A DNA stretch of 10,632 bases from Bacillota bacterium. Lineage in GTDB: Bacteria; Bacillota; Clostridia; Christensenellales; Aristaeellaceae. The translations under genes and the position numbers were made by a program. The notes under the pieces are model-generated. The model worked only from the letters and a program-made list of their open reading frames with translations, was not told where the DNA came from and did not search any database. Below, piece after piece: positions 7,021 to 10,632 of this stretch (position 1 is the stretch's first letter; every line of letters begins with the position of its first letter). The stretch spans positions 1 through 10,632 of the forward strand of contig JAEWAH010000049.1 of NCBI GenBank assembly GCA_023391725.1, in the 5' to 3' direction.

Positions 7021-7066
7021 CCTCATCCGGCGCTGACGCGCCACCTTCCCGTCCGAAGGGCGAAGC
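7021..7066 (+). repeat. Dispersed repeat family B, copy 2 (diverged)
   Basis: Starts CCTCATCCG like the copy at 2007-2051, then CCACCTTCCC and GAAGGGCGAAGC in the same order. The terminal palindrome is weaker here (CTTCCCGTCCGAAGGG). It sits directly downstream of the large palindrome. Confidence 0.5.
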
Positions 7067-7090
7067 CTGGAACGAGGGAGGAACGACCGA

Positions 7091-7102
7091 GCGGAACACC
7101 GG
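7091..7102. repeat. Third GCGGAACACYGG block
   Basis: GCGGAACACCGG is a direct repeat of 6812-6823 (11/12) and is perfectly complementary to 6914-6925. Upstream, 7070-7077 GAACGAGG is likewise complementary to 6978-6985 CCTCGTTC. The two pairs are nested in order, so 6914-7102 can form a second stem-loop that competes with the palindrome at 6762-6972. Confidence 0.5.
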
Positions 7103-7498
7103 GTGCGCAGCAAACGGTGCGCAGGGGCTAAAGCATGGAAGGCTTTTGGTTGGGCGTTCTCATGCTGCTGAAGTTTATTTGTTTGGAATATAGCATGCTC
7201 TCATCGCTAAATCATCGTTTACTTTAGGGGACGGCGGCGCGCAAGCGTCGGAAGAGGCAAATGGGCCTCTGTGCATTTGTATCTTTTAGTAAATATCTTA
7301 AAAAGCGATGGCATAGTATCTCTGTTTATGGTATCATTGGAACATGTATCCATCCAGGTCTGACTGCAAAAATCATGCAGAAGCGATCCCATTGAGCCGT
7401 CCTTACGGCCAGCTTTCTTCCCTTGTGCGAAAGCGGGCTGTGGCGCTTTCACATGATGGAAAAGCAGATGATCCGCTATAAACAGGGAGGTTCTTCAC
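7103..7498 (+). promoter_or_regulatory. Non-coding leader region of the glycosidase gene
   Basis: No credible gene is present here. A weak promoter candidate is the extended -10 TGGTATCAT (7329-7337, the -10 hexamer being 7332-7337), without a recognisable -35. Two hairpins share bases and so exclude each other: AGAGGC/GCCTCT (7253-7258 with 7265-7270) and CAAATG/CATTTG (7258-7263 with 7274-7279), followed by TATCTTTT. A third hairpin, GAAAGCG/CGCTTTC (7429-7435 with 7444-7450), lies 48 bases before the start codon. The ribosome binding site GGGAGG (7485-7490) is left unpaired by these. Confidence 0.35.
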
Positions 7499-8488
7499 AT
7501 GACTATGCGTCCAATGGCCCGCCGGCTTCTTGCCCTTATTGCAACGGTGTTCCTCTTGGGATCCATTGCTATCCCGGCGCTTGCGGCAAAGGAACAAAAA
7601 CCAATCGAAAGCCCGGCCAAAGAATCCTGGCCCGCCTTGCCTGAGCGGGATGGGGAAGGCTTTCTTTTGAGCGGCGATGAGTGGATATACGAGGACGAAC
7701 CCCTTGGCCTGTGGCTGTATTACAGCAAGGATCTGCAGGTTCAAATCCAGCGCTACACCGATCCTAACAAACCCCTGATCTGGTATGAGTCCCTCCTCTT
7801 AACGCGCGGGGAGGAGCACTTGATGGCCGTTTCCTCCAATCCCAGCAATCCCGGCACGAAATTTCAGTATTCCGAGCCCATCGCCCGGAAAAATCACCTT
7901 GTGTTCGCCGTCAGCGATGACTACTTTGGCGACCGCAGGTACAATCACGAGACGCAAGGCATCATTATCCGGGGAGGAGAGATCCTTAGCGAAAAAACAT
8001 ACAAAAGCGGCGCCAACAGCTTTCCCAACCTAGACACCATGGCTTTTTACCCGGACGGGCGGTTGATGGTGTACAAGAATAATGAATATACCGCCCAGGA
8101 GTACCTTCAAATGGGCGCCACGGATGTATTTGCCTTTGGGCCGATCATGATCCAGGATGGAAAGATCAATGACCAGCTGGGAACAAAAAACAAGAACCTG
8201 GAGCCGCGCAATGCCTTTGGCATGATCGCCCCAGGGCGCTACGTAAGCATCGTTGTGGAAGGGCGCAGCACCCATAGTAAGGGCATAGGCCTTACCTGGG
8301 TGGCCGAACGCCTTATGTCGCTGGGGGTTACGCAAGCCCTGAACCTGGACGGCGGCCAAACGGAGGCATTGGTATTCATGGGAAATAAACTCAACACCAC
8401 CGGCAAGTTCGGCAAGCTTAACAACCAGCGCAGCCTTTCAGGCATGATTGCCGTAGGCGTCTCAGATAAGGTGCCGCCGAACAAGTAA
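7499..8488 (+). CDS. Exported phosphodiester glycosidase (NAGPA-domain) protein
   Basis: A 329-residue secreted protein. A signal peptide is clear: positive start (MRPMARR), hydrophobic core, cleavage after ALA at about residue 29. The rest fits the phosphodiester glycosidase/NAGPA family (formerly DUF2233): AVSDDYFGD at 137-145, IIIRGGEI at 155-162, FGPIMIQDGKI at 213-223, RNAFGMIAPGRYVSIVVEGRS at 237-257 and the hallmark NLDGG at 282-286. Family members cleave sugar phosphodiesters; the mammalian enzyme removes GlcNAc from GlcNAc-1-phospho-mannose. Bacterial members act on or near the cell surface. Here the usual NLDGGGS is NLDGGQTE, so activity is less certain. The start is supported by GGGAGG 8 bases upstream. 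It is followed by a strong terminator at 8544-8587, so it is probably monocistronic. Confidence 0.85.
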   Translation: MTMRPMARRLLALIATVFLLGSIAIPALAAKEQKPIESPAKESWPALPERDGEGFLLSGDEWIYEDEPLGLWLYYSKDLQVQIQRYTDPNKPLIWYESLLLTRGEEHLMAVSSNPSNPGTKFQYSEPIARKNHLVFAVSDDYFGDRRYNHETQGIIIRGGEILSEKTYKSGANSFPNLDTMAFYPDGRLMVYKNNEYTAQEYLQMGATDVFAFGPIMIQDGKINDQLGTKNKNLEPRNAFGMIAPGRYVSIVVEGRSTHSKGIGLTWVAERLMSLGVTQALNLDGGQTEALVFMGNKLNTTGKFGKLNNQRSLSGMIAVGVSDKVPPNK

Positions 8489-8519
8489 CATACTCTCCCG
8501 CCACGCGTTTGCAAACCCA

Positions 8520-8585
8520 TCAGCGATACACGATCTTCTGTGACGCATGCCCGTCCCCGTAAGGAGGAACGGCATGCGCCATTTT
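8520..8585 (-). pseudogene. Remnant of the 3' end of a wecB-like gene
   Basis: Bases 8529-8585 match 9756-9812, inside the wecB coding end, at 51 of 57 positions in direct orientation. Translated on the minus strand in the wecB frame, 8582-8520 reads 20 residues and a stop containing PYGDGHASQKIV, against PYGDGHASQMIV in the intact gene, the C-terminal signature of UDP-GlcNAc 2-epimerases. Nothing else of the gene is recognisable on either side. It is too short to be functional as protein. It may be the displaced original end of wecB or a duplicated fragment. The same bases form the terminator of the glycosidase gene. Confidence 0.8.
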
Positions 8586-8587
8586 TT
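8544..8587 (+). terminator. Intrinsic terminator after the glycosidase gene
   Basis: The perfect stem CGCATGCC (8544-8551) and GGCATGCG (8571-8578) has further internal pairing (GTCCCC with GGAGGAAC, with bulged A) and a GTAA loop. TTTTTT follows at 8582-8587, three bases after the stem. It lies 55 bases after the glycosidase stop. It is built from the wecB-derived repeat: the equivalent stretch within wecB has one mismatch in this stem, CGCAGGCC instead of CGCATGCC. Confidence 0.8.
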
Positions 8588-8663
8588 AAAGTGTATTGCT
8601 TTTTTTAAGTTTTTCGACAGGAATTTCTATTTTTCCGCAGAATTACGGTGCGCCAAATGATCC

Positions 8664-8679
8664 GGCGCGCCGCCGCGCC
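8664..8679 (+). other. GC hairpin directly before the ribosome binding site
   Basis: GGCGCG-CCGC-CGCGCC is a perfect 6-bp stem ending one base into the purine-rich ribosome binding site AAGGAGAGG (8680-8688) of the zinc-finger protein gene. It may protect the mRNA 5' end or modulate ribosome access. No promoter could be recognised in the T-rich stretch 8582-8640. Confidence 0.45.
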
Positions 8680-8696
8680 AAGGAGAGGATGATCCC

Positions 8697-9647
8697 ATGT
8701 CAAAGCGAAACAGTATTCCTGCAAAGGCCATGGCACTGTTCTTTTTATGCGTCATCCTGCTTATGCCCGGCATTTCTCCATCAGCACGTGCCTCCTCCGT
8801 GGATACCAATACCCTGGTCGCCCTGGTGAACGGCACAAACTGCACTTTGCAGCTTACTTCCTTCATGCAGGTGGGCTGCTACGCGCCCATCTTTACCCAA
8901 ACGGGCGATAATGGCTATCCCCTGGCTGCTGTCACCTTGTATATCCCCTTGGATGCAAAGGCAGGCAGCGTATATGAAAGCGGCGACGGCAACGATTATG
9001 TTGGCGTGGGCGTTGCCTATTCGGATTATGCCGCCGGGGCGGCTTACTCCACCCTGGCTGTCTCAACGAATGGTGATGATTATTTCGGCTTTGCGGCCGG
9101 GCAAACAGCCTGGACGCTTGCCATCGATGACGTCAACGCGGATGGCAGCGTGATCAGGGGCAGCTTTGACGTTTTCTATGAAAGCGCGTTCTATGGTTCG
9201 GGCGAGCCAGCCACGCTCTATGACGGCGCGTTCTGCCTGGACCTTGCACAGTTGCCCTCGGCCCCCTCTGAAACTTGGGGATCCGGGGCAGACATTGCCG
9301 ATTCCTCGTTGGATAGCCTTTTTGGCTCTCTGGGAGCGCCCGGCATGGGCGATTCTTCCTCAGGCAGTTTCCTGGACGCCCTGGGGACCCCTGGCGTGGC
9401 CGATCCCACCCTCGGCTCCTCCGGCATCCCCGGTTCTTTTGGTTTCACCGCTGGAAGCGGTGAAAGCACGCCTTGCACCTACTGCAAGGGAAAGGGCTAC
9501 ACGCGCCTTTGCAGTTATTGTGATGGCCTGGGCTATAATTCTCCCAAAGATGTGCTATATAAGGGCGCTTACGTATGCCCCAGCTGCCTGGGCGAGGGAA
9601 AGATCATCTGTGTGATATGCGGTGGCGACGGTTTGGTCGCGCCCTGA
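8697..9647 (+). CDS. Exported protein with C-terminal DnaJ-type CxxCxGxG zinc-finger motifs
   Basis: A 316-residue protein of unknown function. A signal peptide is clear (SKRNSIPAK, hydrophobic core, cleavage after ARA near residue 32). Residues about 35-188 form an acidic, probably beta-rich domain I do not recognise, with cysteines 49, 61 and 180. Residues 190-257 are a Gly/Ser/Pro linker with 17-residue repeats. The C-terminus carries four motifs, CTYCKGKG (260), CSYCDGLG (272), CPSCLGEG (294) and CVICGGDG (305), the arrangement by which DnaJ binds two zinc ions. The 18-residue gap between motifs 2 and 3 equals that of DnaJ as I recall it. There is no J-domain. The start is supported by GAGG 8 bases upstream. 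The gene lies between two copies of a wecB-derived 57-bp direct repeat, suggesting acquisition as a small insertion. Confidence 0.85.
   Translation: MSKRNSIPAKAMALFFLCVILLMPGISPSARASSVDTNTLVALVNGTNCTLQLTSFMQVGCYAPIFTQTGDNGYPLAAVTLYIPLDAKAGSVYESGDGNDYVGVGVAYSDYAAGAAYSTLAVSTNGDDYFGFAAGQTAWTLAIDDVNADGSVIRGSFDVFYESAFYGSGEPATLYDGAFCLDLAQLPSAPSETWGSGADIADSSLDSLFGSLGAPGMGDSSSGSFLDALGTPGVADPTLGSSGIPGSFGFTAGSGESTPCTYCKGKGYTRLCSYCDGLGYNSPKDVLYKGAYVCPSCLGEGKIICVICGGDGLVAP
9300..9434 (+). repeat. 17-residue tandem repeats in the protein linker
   Basis: Residues 202-218 (DSSLDSLFGSLGAPGMG), 219-235 (DSSSGSFLDALGTPGVA) and a partial third unit at 236-246 (DPTLGSSGIPG) share Asp at the start and a Gly-x-Pro-Gly end. 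They form a flexible spacer between the N-terminal domain and the zinc-finger part. Copy number may vary between strains. Confidence 0.6.
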
Positions 9648-9673
9648 AGGAAGAACGCCTTCCAATAAAAATG

Positions 9674-9703
9674 ACCCGCTCGCTTTCGCGAACGGGTTAT
9701 TTT
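9674..9703. terminator. Bidirectional terminator between convergent genes
   Basis: ACCCG-C-TCGC-TTTC-GCGA-A-CGGGT (9674-9697) is a 9-bp stem with one mismatch. T-rich tracts lie on both sides: TTATTTT on the plus strand, and CATTTTTATT when read on the minus strand. It sits between the zinc-finger protein gene stop (9647) and the wecB stop (9705), so it can end both transcripts. Confidence 0.75.
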
Positions 9704-9704
9704 C

Positions 9705-10632
9705 CTATTGCTCCTGTTTAGGTCCCTGCTTAGCCTGCCAATCCAGCAATGCGTCCACGATCATCTGTGACGCATGCCCGTCCCCGTAAGGATGGATGGC
9801 CTGCGACATTTTCTGGTAGGCCCCTTTATCTGTAAGCAGCGTCCTTACCGCCTTTACGATATCTTCTTCCTTCACCCCGGCCAGCACCGCCTTGCCTGCG
9901 GCAACGACCTCCGGGCGCTCCGTTTCCGTGCGCAGCACCACCACGGGCTTGCCAAGGGCCGGCGCTTCCTCCTGTAAGCCGCCGGAATCTGTCATCACAA
10001 GGTAACAGCGGCCAATGAGGTTATGCATATCCTCCACGTCGATGGGCGGCAGCAAATGCACTCGCGGCACATTTTCAAGGATTGCCCGCACGGTGTTTCC
10101 CACCGCGGGATTGGGATGCACGGGATAGATCACCTGCACATCCTTCATTTCTTCCAAAATCCGCTTCACCGCCCGGCAGATGTTTTCCAAAGGTTCCCCC
10201 AGGTTCTCCCGCCTGTGTGCGGTGAGCAGGATCATCCGCCCCGATGCAAGATCCATCTCCCGCAGCGCTTCCTCCTGGAAGGTATAGTCCTCCCGCACCA
10301 GCGTCAATAATGCGTCGATGACCGTGTTTCCTGTAACATATATCCCATCCTGGATATTTTCCCGGTGAAGATTTTCGCGGTTTGCCTCGGTAGGCGCGAA
10401 ATGCAGCGAGGCGATTCGCCCGGTGATAGAGCGGTTCATCTCCTCCGGGAAGGGCGAATACTTGTCAAAGGAGCGCAGCCCCGCCTCCACATGGCCCACC
10501 GGGACCTGATGATAAAAGGCCGCCAGCGCCGCCGCCATGCTGGTGGTGGTATCCCCATGCACTAGCACGATATCCGGCTTGCATTCATTCAAAACCCGGT
10601 CCATACCCTCCAACACCCGCGCGGTGATCCCA
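9705..10632 (-). CDS. wecB: UDP-N-acetylglucosamine 2-epimerase (non-hydrolysing), N-terminus outside window
   Basis: The frame is open from the window edge to TAG at 9705, giving 308 residues, the C-terminal four fifths of a protein of usually about 370-390. It interconverts UDP-GlcNAc and UDP-ManNAc in the cytoplasm; UDP-ManNAc feeds teichoic-acid linkage units and other surface polysaccharides. In Gram-positives the gene is often called mnaA. Visible family motifs in order are VHGDTTTSMAAALAAFY, GHVEAGLRS, PFPEEMNR, AHRRENLG, PVHPNP, MTDSGGLQEEAPALGKPVVVLR, TERPE and the C-terminal PYGDGHAS. All the catalytic acidic, histidine and serine positions I know of are retained. Met or GTG codons near 10602-10616 are internal, since homology continues upstream. 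The last codons contain the 57-bp segment duplicated at 8529-8585. Confidence 0.95.
   Translation of the reverse strand, partial: GITARVLEGMDRVLNECKPDIVLVHGDTTTSMAAALAAFYHQVPVGHVEAGLRSFDKYSPFPEEMNRSITGRIASLHFAPTEANRENLHRENIQDGIYVTGNTVIDALLTLVREDYTFQEEALREMDLASGRMILLTAHRRENLGEPLENICRAVKRILEEMKDVQVIYPVHPNPAVGNTVRAILENVPRVHLLPPIDVEDMHNLIGRCYLVMTDSGGLQEEAPALGKPVVVLRTETERPEVVAAGKAVLAGVKEEDIVKAVRTLLTDKGAYQKMSQAIHPYGDGHASQMIVDALLDWQAKQGPKQEQ
9756..9812 (+). repeat. 57-bp direct repeat, copy inside wecB
   Basis: Matches 8529-8585 in the same orientation with six mismatches, including an uninterrupted 29-base identical core (9764-9792). This copy is within intact coding sequence and encodes the conserved PYGDGHASQMIV region, so it is the functional version. 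The pair brackets 1170 bp holding the zinc-finger protein gene. Confidence 0.9.

Noticed and set aside
6755..7193. Overlapping open frames on both strands across the large palindrome
   Set aside because: Their openness follows from the GC-rich repeated composition. The translations contain no domains, and the palindrome explains the sequence better.
6442..7498. Known large RNA genes (RNase P RNA, tmRNA, SRP RNA, 6S) or tRNAs in the spacer
   Set aside because: I could not find their conserved core sequences or a tRNA cloverleaf. The structure seen does not match one I recognise.

Overview
The window looks like chromosome from a Bacillota (Firmicutes) bacterium, most likely a Clostridia-type gut lineage. 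The reasons are strong GGAGG-type ribosome binding sites, a fairly high G+C content judged by eye, Gram-positive-style secreted proteins, and short palindromic intergenic repeats of a kind I associate with gut Clostridia. I cannot place it more finely from the sequence alone.

Layout. Positions 1-1831 (minus strand) hold a two-component system: an OmpR-type response regulator followed, with an 8-bp overlap, by a BaeS-like membrane sensor kinase whose C-terminus is cut off by the window edge. Positions 1847-2239 are a non-coding patch of dispersed palindromic repeats. Positions 2240-3070 (minus) encode a Cof-type HAD phosphatase, divergent from a CorA-like magnesium/metal channel at 3264-4292 (plus). 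A good promoter at 4305-4331 then drives two adjacent glycolytic genes: gpmA (2,3-bisphosphoglycerate-dependent phosphoglycerate mutase) and eno (enolase). These catalyse consecutive steps, 3-phosphoglycerate to 2-phosphoglycerate to phosphoenolpyruvate.

Positions 6442-7498 are about 1.06 kb without a credible gene. They hold a terminator, further copies of the same dispersed repeats in other orientations, and a 211-bp imperfect palindrome (6762-6972). One 12-base block of that palindrome has a second perfectly complementary partner downstream.

Positions 7499-10632 look like a cell-surface region. They hold an exported phosphodiester glycosidase (NAGPA-like) protein, an exported protein of unknown function ending in four CxxCxGxG motifs (DnaJ-type zinc-finger pattern), and, convergent to both, the 3' part of wecB/mnaA (UDP-GlcNAc 2-epimerase). 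The most striking observation is that the 3' coding end of wecB is duplicated as a 57-bp direct repeat (51/57 identical) at 8529-8585 and 9756-9812. The two copies exactly bracket the zinc-finger gene. The outer copy keeps the wecB reading frame for about 20 codons and also forms a perfect hairpin with a T-run, so it now probably terminates the glycosidase gene. This is the pattern expected of a small insertion that duplicated the 3' end of its target gene, although no integrase or transposase is visible.
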